Assembly: GCF_963924675.1 (NCBI RefSeq)
Contig: NC_089234.1
Span: forward strand, 23,093,668 to 23,157,667
Direction: 5' to 3'
DNA from: Phocoena phocoena
Lineage: Eukaryota > Chordata > Mammalia > Artiodactyla > Phocoenidae
Length of the DNA stretch: 64,000 bases
In this document: piece by piece, positions 22,127 through 33,700 of the stretch
How the letters are laid out: each line of letters starts with the position of its first letter
Numbering within the stretch: the stretch's first letter is position 1
Position numbers and translations under genes: made by a program
Notes under the pieces: generated by a model
Told to the model about the DNA's origin: nothing
What the model saw: only the letters and a program-made list of their open reading frames with translations
The model's database searches: none

Positions 22127-22300
22127 GACACTGATAATGGCTGTAATAGCTCACATACGTTCCAGCCACTGTGCCAAGCACATAGCCATCACACTAGCTC
22201 TGTTATCACTCTTCATTTACAATGGAAAACAAGATGTAGAAGGGTTAAGTAACTGCGTGCTAGAGTCCAGATCTAAATCCACATATGACTGATTTAAATG
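22127..22300 (-). repeat. MIR relic, minus strand
   Basis: 'CACTGTGCCAAGCACATAGC', CATTTACAATGGAAAAC and 'GGGTTAAGTAACTG' follow the reversed MIR consensus. Confidence 0.65.
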
Positions 22301-23339
22301 CCCCACCCCATTATAAAATATCACTACCCCAATTGAGAAGTCAGAGACAGTCCTTAGCCTCAAGTCCAGCTGGCTCAGTGGAAATTCCTCAGAAATCCTC
22401 TCCCTGATGACCTTTCTCCCAAAGAATCAGAGACGTTCTTATTTATCAATCAGATTTCTTGAAAGCCAGACAGTGGTGGTATGATATTGGTCTTATTTAT
22501 TAGGTGAGGAAATAGGAAGAGAAAAGCATGATTAGGGTCACTGATGAGGTATATATTAAGTTAGCCGAATCTCCATTCAGTTTTCTAATTATTCTCACAA
22601 ATAATTCTATATACCACATTTAATCTATGGAATATGCATATGTAAACACTCCTTACTGCTTAATACTTATGTGAGCTCTAAATTCTTCTATTCTCAAAAT
22701 CATCACTATATTACTGTGTACTTGCCTCTCTTAAGCATGCTTACAAGTAACATGTGGCTGCAGAGGAAATAAAAGTTAAGCAAAATGTTAGTATGAAACC
22801 ATGAGAACGGAAATGAAATGCTCAACTTTTTTAGGAGAGCTGAGGTATTACAAGACTCTGGATTTTGCAGCCTGATCCAGTTATATTGAAAATCCAATAA
22901 ATTCCTGAAGACGTAGAATTCTTCATCTCCTTTCAGATGAACCTTACCAGATTTTACTTCGTCAAATTATTTCTTTTGCACTATTGTTTAAATGTTAGGT
23001 CATTCATTATGTACCTTCTAGCTCTGCTAAAGGACTGGAGTTAGGTGGAAGAAAGGAACACTGGGTCACTATCCTTGATCAGTAACATATGTATGGACTT
23101 TCAGCAGAGCAAAATCCTCTCATCAAAAACTTCTGATGCTCAGTGGAACTGAAAAATGGCATTTTTTTTAATATTAACTTTTTCAAATACGAACTTTGAA
23201 TGAAGATGTTTGCTTTTGATTTTATTATTTTAATATTGTACTTAATATTGTCACAGAAATAATGCGTAAGTAATACATTCAAACAAGGCAGGAGACTGGG
23301 AATAACTAAAATTAAAAATAAAAAAATACCAACATCATA
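22301..23339. other. Unique intergenic DNA
   Basis: About 1 kb without recognisable gene or repeat; AT-rich. Confidence 0.45.
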
Positions 23340-23580
23340 CCTATTTGATACTTATTTTGTGTAATTTACTCTTCTAAGCACTTTACATGAATTACCTTAT
23401 TTAATCTCCACAACTACCCATGGAGACAGTATTTTTAGAATCCTCATTTTAGAGATTATCAAACCAAGAGTTAGCAAGACTTAAGTGATTCATCCAGGAT
23501 CATGCAACTATTAAATTGAAATTAAGCTATGACTTCATGTTTGTATACTTCCAAAATGAATGCTATTAACCACTATTTTA
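23340..23580 (-). repeat. MIR relic, minus strand
   Basis: 'CTTCTAAGCACTTTACATGA', 'CTCCACAACTACCCATGG', 'TCCTCATTTTAGAGATTATC' and CTATTAACCACTATTTTA track the reversed MIR along its whole length. Confidence 0.75.
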
Positions 23581-23607
23581 TTTTGTGTAACTATTTCATG
23601 GAAGAGT

Positions 23608-23648
23608 GTAAAACTTTAGCACAAAGAGATTTAAAACTTTAGCACAAA
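23608..23648. repeat. Short tandem duplication
   Basis: AAAACTTTAGCACAAA occurs twice about 22 bp apart. Confidence 0.9.
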
Positions 23649-24158
23649 TCATCAGATTTCCATGGAAGAAAGAAATACAGACCAATCTAGTCTCCAAAGA
23701 AATTAATCCCAGTGGAACAACTCAAACATAAGAAATTCCAATCCCAATGTAGTATTTAGAAGAAATTTATATGCAGAAATAGAGGCCCTGTATGCCATAG
23801 CCAATTTGGTCTTAAATCCTCTCTCACCACTGTCTTAGACTCATAGTTAACATATACTAAATACACCAGATATTCTCAAACACATGTAATGGGTGGCTCG
23901 GAGAAGCTATGATTTCCTCTCCCCTTGAAGCATATGATCCTTTGGACAGAGCTACCATTAATTTTATTCCTGCTCTTCTTTTGCTGAATTTCAAGACTGT
24001 GTTTGATTTTGTAACTTGCTTCCAGAGTAACTGGAAATGGAAATTGAGACAAAAATTATGTTTTCAACTTGCTTTTTTCCTTTCCTTCCTTCTCAGACAA
24101 AAATCTTACCTCCAATTCTTTCTAGATCTCCAGGAATTTCATATCTAAAAGCATTAAA

Positions 24159-24188
24159 TGAGAAAAGAGTGGAATTGAGAGAAACAGA
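24159..24188 (+). repeat. 30-bp direct repeat, probable donor copy
   Basis: TGAGAAAAGAGTGGAATTGA... is repeated exactly at 24741-24770, 582 bp downstream in the same orientation. Confidence 0.95.
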
Positions 24189-24740
24189 GATGAAGTAAAT
24201 GCAGAGATAAAGCTTAGTACCTTTGCTTCCATCATAGCCACGGCCTCTTTAAGGCAAAAATAATAAACTTAACAGATCTTACTCACTCCACTACTTCTAC
24301 AACAGGTTGCTTAGCAGCCACAGGACATTGGTGAGAGGGAGATGTTAGAGCAGGTTGCAGAGAGAAGGAGCTAACATTAACTCTGCAGATGTTAAATATG
24401 GATTGATTCATCCCGTCTTCCTTTCCTTTGTGCTACCCATCAGTCATTTCAGACTCAGGACTCAGGGTTCACTAGTCTATCCTTTACCCTTCAAGTCAAT
24501 GATCTGACCCAACTAAGAAAAAGGGATCTCTCACAGAGCTGAGGGAGTTTTATGATTAAAAATAACAATGACCTGTTTGGATATAATGCCTCTGATAATT
24601 CTTATATTTTTCAGTGGAGGAAAAAACTAACTTAAAAAAATATATTTTCAACAATTTCATTGGCTAATTTTCACAATGCAATCAGACTTTGGACCTATTC
24701 TCTTGCTCATAAGATTGGCTTGACCTCATTAGAAACTGAT

Positions 24741-24798
24741 TGAGAAAAGAGTGGAATTGAGAGAAACAGAAATTAGAAACTGATTATTAGAAACTGAT
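24741..24798 (+). repeat. Templated insertion with micro-duplicated flanks
   Basis: An exact 30-bp copy of 24159-24188 (24741-24770) sits between copies of ATTAGAAACTGAT at 24728-24740, 24772-24784 and 24786-24798. That is a local insertion with flank duplication and no transposon features. Confidence 0.93.
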
Positions 24799-25089
24799 TC
24801 ATGAGTTTTTGAGTCCATGAGATAATAACATTGGGCCATTTCTGTGAGATTCTGTTTCCCTTGAGAATCTGCTGCCACAGAGTGGTTATTATTGTTTTAT
24901 GTATTTAATTCTATATGTACATGAATGATTCTCATTAACCATTATTTGACTTCTATCTCTTGATTATTTTTTTAAAAGTTCTACTTTCTAGTCCTGGAAA
25001 TAGATATTCAGCTCTTTAAAACAATTCAAAGGTTACAAAGTCTGGGGGATCAAATTTACTTCATAAAATAAATAGTAACCAAGAGTGCA

Positions 25090-25300
25090 CAGATTTTATT
25101 GTGTGTTTACTACGTGCCAGGCCCAAAGCTAATGGTGTTCATGAAGTATTCCATTTAAGTTTCATAGCAACCCTCTAAAGTAAGTACTATTATTATTAGC
25201 CATTTTAAGGAAAAGGAAACAAAGGTTTATGATCTTCTTCAAGATCATAACATTTTTAGTAATCAAAGCAAGGATCGAGCCTAAACTGCTTCACCCCAAG
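25090..25300 (-). repeat. MIR relic, minus strand
   Basis: 'TGTTTACTACGTGCCAGGCC', 'GCAACCCTCTAAAGTAAGTA', CTATTATTATTAGCC and GAAAAGGAAAC follow the reversed MIR. Confidence 0.75.
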
Positions 25301-25382
25301 GAGCCAAGCAGGGAACCCCAGTGCCATTGTATCTTTCTAAATGTTGAATGTTCCACAAATATTTCAAAGATAATAACAAAAA

Positions 25383-25496
25383 AGGAAGGAAGGAGAAAAG
25401 GAATGAAAAAAGGAAGGAAGGAAGGGAGGGAGGGAGGGAGGGTGGGAGGGAGGGAGGGAGGGTGGGAGGGAGGGAGGAAGGAAGGAAGAAAGGAAA
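25383..25496. repeat. (GGAA)n/(GGGA)n purine microsatellite
   Basis: Pure purine strand apart from T interruptions. GGGA repeats at 25424-25474 give more than ten GGG runs with one- or two-base spacers, a strong G-quadruplex motif. An internal GGTGGGAGGGAGGGAGGGAG block occurs twice. Confidence 0.97.
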
Positions 25497-25649
25497 AATA
25501 TTATTATTTGGTATTAGGGGCTTAAAAATTAAGAAAACAGTAAAAACATGCCCTCACCTTCCAATAAGTACCACAGAAAAGCATCAGCTCACTCCCATGT
25601 GATGAAATCCAAGACCCATAAATATTAAAACAAAGCATAAGATATCTGT

Positions 25650-25850
25650 AGTATGATGAAAGCACTCATGTTTATTAGTCAGGTCTGAATTCAAATCCAG
25701 TCTCTACCTATCTCTAGCTCTGCAGCTGGGCTAAGTATTTTAACCTCTCTATACTACATTTCAGTCATAATCTGTACAACAAAGATTACAATACTAGGCT
25801 TGTATGAGAAATTGAGATTATAAAGTAAAATCGTGTTACTTACTTTCTAT
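25650..25850 (+). repeat. MIR relic, plus strand
   Basis: 'GAATTCAAATCCAGTCTCTA', GGGCTAAGTATTTTAACC, 'TAATCTGTACAACAAAGATTA' and AGAAATTGAG follow MIR. Confidence 0.7.
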
Positions 25851-25881
25851 ACATCAAGGGGTTCAACTAATATTAGTTAGT

Positions 25882-26038
25882 ATTATTTTTAGAAAATGAA
25901 ATAATTGTGAATGATTAAGGATCTATGAAAACACAAATAGTAAATAAACTCTGTGGATAATATGAGAAGTCCCCGAAAGCTATCCATGACTGATTTCCAT
26001 GGGTCCCTAATCATTTACAGTTATTTTCTAAAAATGAT
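25882..26038. repeat. Imperfect inverted repeat (possible MITE)
   Basis: 25882-25932 pairs with the reverse complement of 25992-26038 at roughly 80 percent identity with one 4-base gap, around a 59-bp spacer. A hairpin of this form could be an old palindromic DNA transposon remnant. Confidence 0.6.
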
Positions 26039-26444
26039 ATAACTTACTTTTCAAATCCAAAAGAAATCTATGTATAAACACAGTTGCTAACCTTTCTTAA
26101 TGACATACTTTCTGTATGCGACACATTGTGTTAGACTCTATTTTCAATTCAGGTGCAAATAAAACACAGTCCCTTTCATCGAGGATTATAAAAGGAGAGA
26201 GAGGGTACATACACAAGTAAATATGACAAGGCAAATAAACAGAACTGATTAACGGAGCTTGGAGAGGAAGGGTTCACTTCTGGCTGGTATGTCAGGAAAA
26301 AGTTCCTGAAGGAAATAAAATATGAACAAGGCCTCCTCAGTGGGGTTTGTAGGTTACTTTTTTTGGTAGTGGTGGTGTTTTTTGTTTGTTTGTTTTTTAA
26401 TTCTTCCATAAATCAACCACTTATCCCTCGTCTTCTAACAGAAT

Positions 26445-26850
26445 CTTACGATCTTATTTTCATTTGGGGACTTCCTCTCTCCCAATGTCAGGCCCTGTAG
26501 TCCGGTGGTTCTGATTCCATCTGATGATGTGTGAGGGCCTAGAAAGATGTGGCCAATCAACAGAGTCCATGCTCCTGGCCACGGTGCTAGGGCTAGGGAT
26601 AGACACATAATCTACATCAATCAGGCCAACGAGGCCAGTTCTGGTTTTGACCCAGCAGGATAGCTGCCTTCCTCCTTTAAGACTAGTATCTTCCTATGGC
26701 TTGGCTGTAGCCATTAAAGCCATTGAAGCTTTATTGTCACTACCATTAATGACATCATTTTAGGTGCTGAGCCCAGCCATGCTTGAAGCTAAGCCTATAC
26801 CCTGGACTTACCTGTGTACTTCAATTATGTAAGTCTATATGTATTTTTCC
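26445..26850 (+). repeat. Ancient LTR-like repeat
   Basis: 'GGGGACTTCCTCTCTCCCAA', 'GATGTGGCCAATCAACAGAG', 'CTCCTGGCCACGGTGCTAGG' and 'CCTGGACTTACCTG' resemble a well-known old mammal-wide LTR-type repeat with paired 'GGCCAATCA' blocks. The family is not certain. Confidence 0.4.
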
Positions 26851-27529
26851 TCACCAGTTTTTGCTGACATTTTTCTTCTTGTGGGAAGTGACAGAGAATC
26901 CCGCTTATATTCATCACTGATATAGCTTTGAAGAACAAGTAAAATTTCAGCACATGGAAAGAGCTGGAGAGACAGACATAGCAAGAGTGGGAAAACCACA
27001 GGCAAGAGCACAGGCTGGGGAAAGCGTTCAGGGAGCATCAAGCTCAGTGTCACCATCCTGCTGTTCTCCAATTAGCGGCTGAAATGTTGACCTTCCTTCA
27101 GAACAAAAGCTTTGTGTTGGTTTCCTCACCCACCAATGATTCCTACTGCCTGAGCTACTCCTATCTATCGAGCCATAGCTCATAGCCCCTTCCACTGGTG
27201 AGGGAGATTGTGTTCACGGGTGTCACTGAGCTAAATGTCTTCCCCTGTCTTGTAGTTTAGTGTCAGGGATTTTCCTACCATCTCTGGGACTCTGGCACCA
27301 GGCTTTTCACGTAGCCACCTATACTCCAAAGAAGAACAAAATACATTCAGTGTCGTTTCCTAAAGAGGTAGCTGTAGTCCTCTCAGATGACCTGGTAATG
27401 TTAAACTGGATGTGTTGAACCATTTGTAGGATCTACCATCTACCTACTAAACCCAAAAAGGATGCTGGAGTAGCTTGCTTGGCAGTGTTCATCTCTGACC
27501 AAACAACTCTCATAGTAAAGAGGGGAATG
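26851..27529. other. Unique DNA
   Basis: No exon or repeat recognised. Confidence 0.45.
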
Positions 27530-27690
27530 ACAAGTACAACTCTATGAGGAAGATACTAGATTTGCCTCCATGATAAATATATGAAAACTGAAGCACAAGT
27601 ATTTTAAGGGATTTGCCCATGGTCATGCAGCTAGTACATGGCAGAACCAAGTGTGAACCCACGTAAGCTGGTCCCAGATTCTGTAATTTT
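27530..27690 (-). repeat. MIR relic, minus strand
   Basis: GAAAACTGAAGCACAAG, 'GGATTTGCCCATGGTCATGC', 'AGCTAGTACATGGCAGAACC' and GTGTGAACCC follow the reversed MIR core. Confidence 0.75.
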
Positions 27691-27769
27691 CACTGGAAGG
27701 CTATATTCTCTCTCATACTACTAAGTAGTTTGGAATGGATAGTGCTAGAAGACAGTAACCCCATCAATA

Positions 27770-27925
27770 GCACTTACCCAGGTATCATCTTTATTGTTCT
27801 CTGTGCCATCTTTTACCAACCCAACCAGATAATATGCTTTGAACAATATCTAGGTCTTCTGTAACCCCACAGTGCTACACACATAAGATATATACAGTAT
27901 TTGTTGATGGACTGTTTAAAATTCA
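27770..27925 (+). repeat. LINE2 3'-end relic
   Basis: 'CCCCACAGTGCTACACACAT' and ATTTGTTGATGGACTG match the L2 3' terminus; strongly diverged. Confidence 0.4.
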
Positions 27926-29159
27926 GCTACTCTGGAGGAACTAAATCTCAACAGCTACTTAGAATACATCTTTATTGACTCCTGGTTGAGAACAGAATCC
28001 TTAAAAGTCAAAACTCAGAATAAGCACGTACTTTTGATAGAGGAAGAAGGAATATATGAATATAGAAGGGAAGAGAGTACCTACGTTAAACTTGGTCTCC
28101 TTAACAGTTTTGGTCTTGGAGTTTCTGTATCTTTTTTTGTTTTTGTTTATTTGTTTGTTTGCTGTTCTGAGTAACCACAAAATGGGAAATGTCCTATTTG
28201 TGCATTAGCGCCTTCTCACATTTCTGGAAGCTGGAGTCTGCCTCCATCCCTGGATTTTCTTCACTAACTGCATTTACCCGCGACAAGGCCAGACATTGAT
28301 GGTATATGTATTTTCAACATCTACTTTGACAAAGAGTGATTTTTCATAGAAAATGTTTTCAATAACAAATATCCAATAATCATTATGGTTCTTCCTTGCT
28401 GAAATAATCTAAAATGCGGACAGAAATTGAATTAGTTGTTTATAATGACATTTATATTGTGTTTTTTGGCTTTTCCTATGCAGCACAAGGTTATTCTGTT
28501 TAAAAGCATTCACAGTGGTATTTATTGGACAATTTGGAGGTCTATTAGAGCTAAATTTAGCCTTTTCTCCTTTTTAAGTACCATGGAGAAAAATGTTTCT
28601 TCTTGGGAGCTACTCAAAGCATTCCACTAGATTAACTCACCCTCTTTCTTCTGAGAGTAAATTTGTATTCAGTTTAGGAGGTCATGAGTCAGAGATCTGG
28701 AGATCTAAACTAATCCTGTTGTGAAAATTTCAGCTATGACCCCAGAAATAGTCCTCAAAATGTCTTGCCTTGATAGTTGAAAAAGATAGCCAGGATAATA
28801 ACTGAATTCATCAGCAAGGACTTCTGCAGTTGCTCTTAGCTTCCTTATGATTTGCAGAAGCAATGTTTTGTTTTGTTTTATTCCTTCTCAGCTCTCTTCT
28901 CTCTATTTTTTTTAAACTTATTCGCAACCCTAGTCCCTGGCGCTTTTCTTCCCTTCTTTCTATCATCTTTCCCCTCACTTTCTACCATCTTAATTAAGTG
29001 GAATGAACTTTATAAATAGTGGCTTGTTTTAGTATCCCCTGACTTAAATAAAGCTAGGAAATAACAGAATACACAAAATTGCTGTCCTGAGAATGCGAAG
29101 TATCAGAAAAAAATTTAGCTTAAAATAATCAGCGAGACTGGTAAATGCTATTTAGTATA
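27926..29159. other. Unique intergenic DNA
   Basis: No exon or repeat recognised over about 1.2 kb. Short T-rich tracts near 28130 and 28870. Confidence 0.45.
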
Positions 29160-29290
29160 GGAAGATTGTATGTGTGGGTGTATATTTAATATATATGCAT
29201 ATGTAGGCATAGATACATGCATATACATACACACATATATATCCACATATATATAATTTATATATATGTTACATATATGTATATAATTTT
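29160..29290. repeat. TA/CA-rich low-complexity tract
   Basis: Alternating purine-pyrimidine stretch (TATATATG, CATACACACATATATAT) with several short palindromes. Confidence 0.9.
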
Positions 29291-29789
29291 ACCTTGCCTT
29301 TGAGGACGAATAAAGCCTAGTCATGCAGTACCATTTCCATCAGCAAGTTGTTTTCATTAAACACCTGGAGCCTCCTCTAAGTGACGCTGCCACAAATGCT
29401 CAACTGAGACAGTTTAGTGAGAAAATCAGTCAAAGCAGCTACTTGGCACCATGGGCTGATTAACTTAAGTGCTTCCGTTATACTTGTGGTTGTCTGAGTA
29501 TCATATAGACTTGGTCCCATGACAACAACCTAAGAGTATAGCCTTTCTGATATTTACACGTAGCTATATTAGTGTATATTATCTAGGAAAATTCTGTCTA
29601 TTATCAGAATAGTTTAAAGCTGTTTTCCAGCGAAACCTTTATTGCATATCATTTAAAGACTTAACTCAAGATGAAATGCACAAAATATGAAGTTATATCT
29701 TAAAAATATTCAATGACTCTCTTGGTATGTACCTATGAGGATTTCTGTGTTCCTGTTCTCAGCTCTATCAGGTATGAGCTCCATTTACC

Positions 29790-30123
29790 CAACAACATAT
29801 TGAAATTGTAATCTACATGCCCTGACTCATATTTTTCCACCTCCAATTTATTCTCTAGCCAACTGAAATCTACTTTCTTCTTTCATCATTCCTCCAAGAC
29901 TGCTCTCTCAAAGGTTAGAAATAACCTTTGAATTGTCAGATGCTATGACTTTTTCGCAACCTTTATCTGGTCTCAAGTCTACATAACTTGACTATTTTGA
30001 GCACCTTCTGTTTGAAACTTTGTACTTTGGCATTTATGGAGTCACCCTTTGAGTTCTTTGGCCACTCTTTCTCAGTATGGTCCCGTAGTTTCTTTACCTA
30101 ACCTGTTCCTTAAGAGTAGGTAT
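29790..30123 (+). mobile_element. LINE2 ORF relic, left part
   Basis: Decayed L2 coding region ('CTCTAGCCAACTGAAATCTA', CTTTCTTCTTTC, GCTATGACTTTTTC). It continues after an L1 tail at 30336, so the two parts are one element split by the later insertion. No frame survives. Confidence 0.6.
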
Positions 30124-30335
30124 CAAAATATAGCTAGTGGGAAGCAGCCGCATAGCACAGGGAGATCAGCTCGGTGCTTTGTGACCACCTAGAAGTTGGG
30201 AGGGAGGGAGACACAAGAGGGAAGAGATATGGGAACATATGTATATGTATAACTGATTCACTTTGTTATAAAGCAGAAACTAACACACCATTGTAAAGCA
30301 ATTATACTCCAATAAAGATGTAAAAAAAAAAAAAA
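30124..30335 (+). mobile_element. 5'-truncated LINE-1 3' end inside LINE2
   Basis: 'GGGAAGCAGCCGCATAGCAC', 'GATCAGCTCGGTGCTTTGTGA' and the AATAAAGATGT(A)n tail are nearly the same as the full-length L1 3' end at 41.02-41.23 kb. A young copy by sequence. No convincing TSD seen. Confidence 0.93.
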
Positions 30336-30590
30336 GTCCTGCTCTATTACCTTCTTCTCTCCTCATACAACACAATTTTTGTTCATGGTTAACGTTAGCC
30401 ATTTCTACACGTGGAATCTCTGACTCTGTGGGTAGCCTGATAAATACAAACCTCAAGCCTAGACCTCTCCCTGAACTACAGCTGAAGTTTTGAATTGCCT
30501 ACTAGGCATTGCCACCTGGATATCTTATGGATACTCAAAAAGCTCCCACAATAAGTTATTTATTGTTTTCTCAAGATAGGATGTCCCACT
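30336..30590 (+). mobile_element. LINE2 ORF relic, right part
   Basis: 'TAGACCTCTCCCTGAACTAC', 'TTGCCTACTAGGCATTGCCA' and CCTGGATATCTTATGG are a clear match to the L2 reverse-transcriptase region. Continues from 29790-30123. Confidence 0.7.
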
Positions 30591-30649
30591 TGTAAAGGAT
30601 AGATATCAATATACTTATATTAGTTATACTTTTAAGAGTTAACCCATAC

Positions 30650-30840
30650 TAAGTGTTCTCAGAACTTTATGTATAATGACGTTTAATCCTTGCAACTACC
30701 CTTCAAGGTAAGTACTACCATTATAATTATTTAAAATGAGACAAAAAAGTTAAATAATTTTCTTAAGTCATCTAGGTATTAGCAGAACTTGACTTTGAAC
30801 TCAATCTGGTTGATTGTGTGTTCTTAAAATCTATACTATT
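30650..30840 (-). repeat. MIR relic, minus strand
   Basis: 'TGTATAATGACGTTTAATCC', 'GCAACTACCCTTCAAGGTAA' and 'GTACTACCATTATAATTATT' follow the reversed MIR. Confidence 0.7.
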
Positions 30841-31109
30841 CTGTAGAAAGATAGGGAGGGCAGAAAGAAGGAGAAAGAAAGAGCCCTCCTTCAGCAAAAA
30901 GTTGGCAGAAGTATACTATTTATTGTACTCTTTGCCTTTACGCAGCCAAATTCAAGCTTTCTTAAAACCTATGTTGATATATGCACCGAGTGATTTAGTA
31001 TTGATTGATAAGTGTCAAAAACTTCATTTTTTTGTACTATTGCCCTGATAGGGAGGCCAACTTACATGTGTGTATTAGCTTTCCTCATTATTTTTAAGGT
31101 TGTTCATAC

Positions 31110-31275
31110 ATAGTCATAGAACTTCGGCGCTAAAAGAGATCTTAGGGATCATCTGGAAAAATCCCTTTATTTTATAAAGAGACATAGAGCATTCAAGTAA
31201 CTGTCCACAGTCACAGACCAAGTTAGTGGTTGAACCAAGAGTAGAACCCAGATCTTAGAATATCTAATCCCTTGT
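31110..31275. repeat. Ancient mammal-wide repeat
   Basis: 'GAACTTCGGCGCTAAAAGAG', ATCTTAGGGATCATCTGG, AGAGCATTCAAGTAAC and AGTAGAACCCAGATCTT share the pattern of the repeat at 17575. Family not named with confidence. Confidence 0.5.
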
Positions 31276-32289
31276 TTATAGAGTTACATCATACATGTAT
31301 GTTTTTACAACAAATGTAGTCCTTGAGAATAATAGTGTTTTAATGTTTAAAAGTACTAATTCACAATTTCAACCTCATGCTACTTTGCAGGGTGTCATCC
31401 TTTCTTAACACTTACTGGGCATCTGCTAGGTGCATAGACTTGTTCTTTCATATCCCCGCATAGCTCTTAGCAGGCTACTTGTTTGTGAAGAGCCTGTAGA
31501 GAATTTGGGGAGCTCAACATGGATTCTTCTAAAAGCCTAGGCTGAACTGCCCTTGGCTGAGCCTGGGAGAGGGGACCTAATTGGAGAGAACAGAGTTAAG
31601 TATTAAGAGAGACAGTGTGTGCAGTGTGTCTGAAAACGAGGATGAGAGGAGACAGAGCTTAAGTTGGCAGCTCTAGCACTTCTTGTCTGAATCAACCCCA
31701 GGTGGTACAGGTACAAAGAATGAGCACTGTCATGCCTGAGGAAAGAGAACCAGGCATCAGTAGCTTCTAGCTAAGACACCCATTCTTCAGAGCCTATTAG
31801 GCAATATCCTGCACCTCCCATGCTAGATAATGGCCCTCTTTCTAAGAGTTTATGCCCTTGAGCTCTACAGATAAGAAATCAGGCAACCACCATATCACTT
31901 CACTTTTCTTTTAAACTCTACATTGCTTCATTGTGGACTGAGTTTGCAATGTACAGAGCCCCTTTATGAATTTCCTTTCATATAATTCCTACAAGAGCCA
32001 AAGACCTGCAGTGTAGAGCAGGAGCTATTACTCCACTTAAAGACAAGGAAATTGGCCAAGCCCTATGCTAATGGTCAAAAGACCAGAGCTGGTTCTGGCT
32101 CTCCAAGTAATTAACTTTAGCAAATCACTTCATCTCTTCAGGATCATTTTTTCCTTTTCTGCATGCCTTTTTATCCTAACATTTTAATCTAGGATTTCCA
32201 AGCTGATGGTATAGTTGTGACATTATTACCCATTATCTCAGTTCTTATTGAGGTGGGGAGGAAATAAAGGCACATGTCTAGCAATGCTT
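31276..32289. other. Mostly unique DNA; MIR-like minus fragment near 31960-32100
   Basis: 'GCTATTACTCCACTTAAAGA' and CAAGGAAATTGGCC suggest a worn reversed MIR. No gene recognised. Confidence 0.4.
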
Positions 32290-32840
32290 GAATTCTTAGT
32301 CTTTGAATTCTGCACACATTGTACTTATAGCCTTAAAAACATTCTTTGCTTCTCATTTCTGGTTTTGGTTCTCAATGAAAAGAGAACACTATTGTGATAG
32401 ATCATGGGTAACTTTACCCAGTTCTGTTCCATCTCTTGTCCATATGAAAACCTTATATTTACAAGTTAATTGTAACATAAATGTTTTTCCATATCTTCTT
32501 TTCATTTACCATCTCATCAAGACCATGATTGTTAGTGCCATCTCTTCTGACTACATAATTTTACAACTAATTAATGCATTATAATCTAATTGACTATTCC
32601 TCATTGTTGGACATTAAGATTATTTTCAAGCTTTTCTCAGCTGTTATTCTAAGCAATTCTGAAATACCTATTTTCACATCTATAGCATATATGTACCATT
32701 TGTGATATGTATTTTCTTTAAGTAAATTCCTCAAAGTGGCATTAATGGGTCAATGGCTCTGACCATTGATACTGCTTTTTAAATATACTATCAAGTTCTT
32801 TTCTAAAAGCAATATAATAATTCCAAAATTTAAATTCTTG
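32290..32840 (-). mobile_element. Ancient LINE-1-like relic, minus strand
   Basis: 'GACTATTCCTCATTGTTGGA', CATTAAGATTATTTTCAAG, AAGTAAATTCCTCAAAGTGG and 'CATTAATGGGTCAATGG' are complements of an old L1 3' region. No frame survives. Confidence 0.6.
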
Positions 32841-33667
32841 CTAAAGAACCACTCTTGACCATCTGAAAAATTAAAAATCACCTATAGTCGTTGAGAACCT
32901 TCAGAAACAGGAAGCACTATTTTCTTGTCAAGTCCTAGGGAAGTAGAAGAAGGAGCTCTATTTATGTCATTTAGTGGTTCTAAACAGAAACTTATTCTCT
33001 ATGATTAATAGTGAAGTGTGATTAATTGATACATCATGATAGAAAATCAGAAGTGGGTGACTTGCTTTTCTTGGGTTCCCACAAAAGCAGGTCCTGAGAT
33101 AAAGATTTAGGTACAATTTATCTGACAACCAATGCCAGGAGGCATAAGTGAGGGAATGGTGAAAGTGAGACAGGGAATGCAGGGAGCCAGTAAAAGGTGT
33201 GTTAATAAGTAAGTGATGCTTAGGGAATTAGGGCTAAATCCCCTTTTGGAACCTTCAGGCATCTTGTAACATGTACTACCCAACTGTCTCATAGAAGTTG
33301 GGGAAGCTGGAATATTTGTCTTCCAACTTCAATCAGGTTGCCCTGGGTATGTCAAATTCCAGTATTTTCAGGGTGTCCTGCTTTCCTGGAACTGAAGAAA
33401 TCTACCAGGCAGAGAAACAAAGATACAGGCTCTTGTGGTGAGATGCTATCAGGGTGTTCAGGATGTGTCCACCAAAGCCATTGGTGAGCTTAGAGGTGGA
33501 TGAGTAGATGTAGAACAGGTCAGCATCAACGGCAACTGCTACACCAGGGTAAAAGGACCTCTTGCTAACAGTGTTTAATCCAAAGGAAGAATGGGTCTAA
33601 GAACCTAGCTTCTTCCGCTAAGAGTTTACCAAGCCTAAAGCATGCTCTGGACACCGAAACTGTGGTT
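32841..33667. other. Unique or unclassified DNA
   Basis: No exon recognised. The 33070-33540 part has a repeat-like feel (GTACAATTTATCTGACAACC, GAGACAGGGAATGC) that I could not assign. Confidence 0.35.
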
Positions 33668-33690
33668 GAAAATATGAGAGGGGGACCTTG

Positions 33691-33700
33691 AAGATGGCGG
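33691..33700 (+). promoter_or_regulatory. YY1-like site at L1 5' end
   Basis: AAGATGGCGG at +11 from the L1 start matches the YY1 consensus. Human L1 has a YY1 site at the equivalent place, where it fixes transcription start at the element's first base. Confidence 0.75.

Noticed and set aside
25229..25602. Gly/Arg/Glu/Lys-rich frames
   Set aside because: Encoded by the GGAA/GGGA microsatellite.
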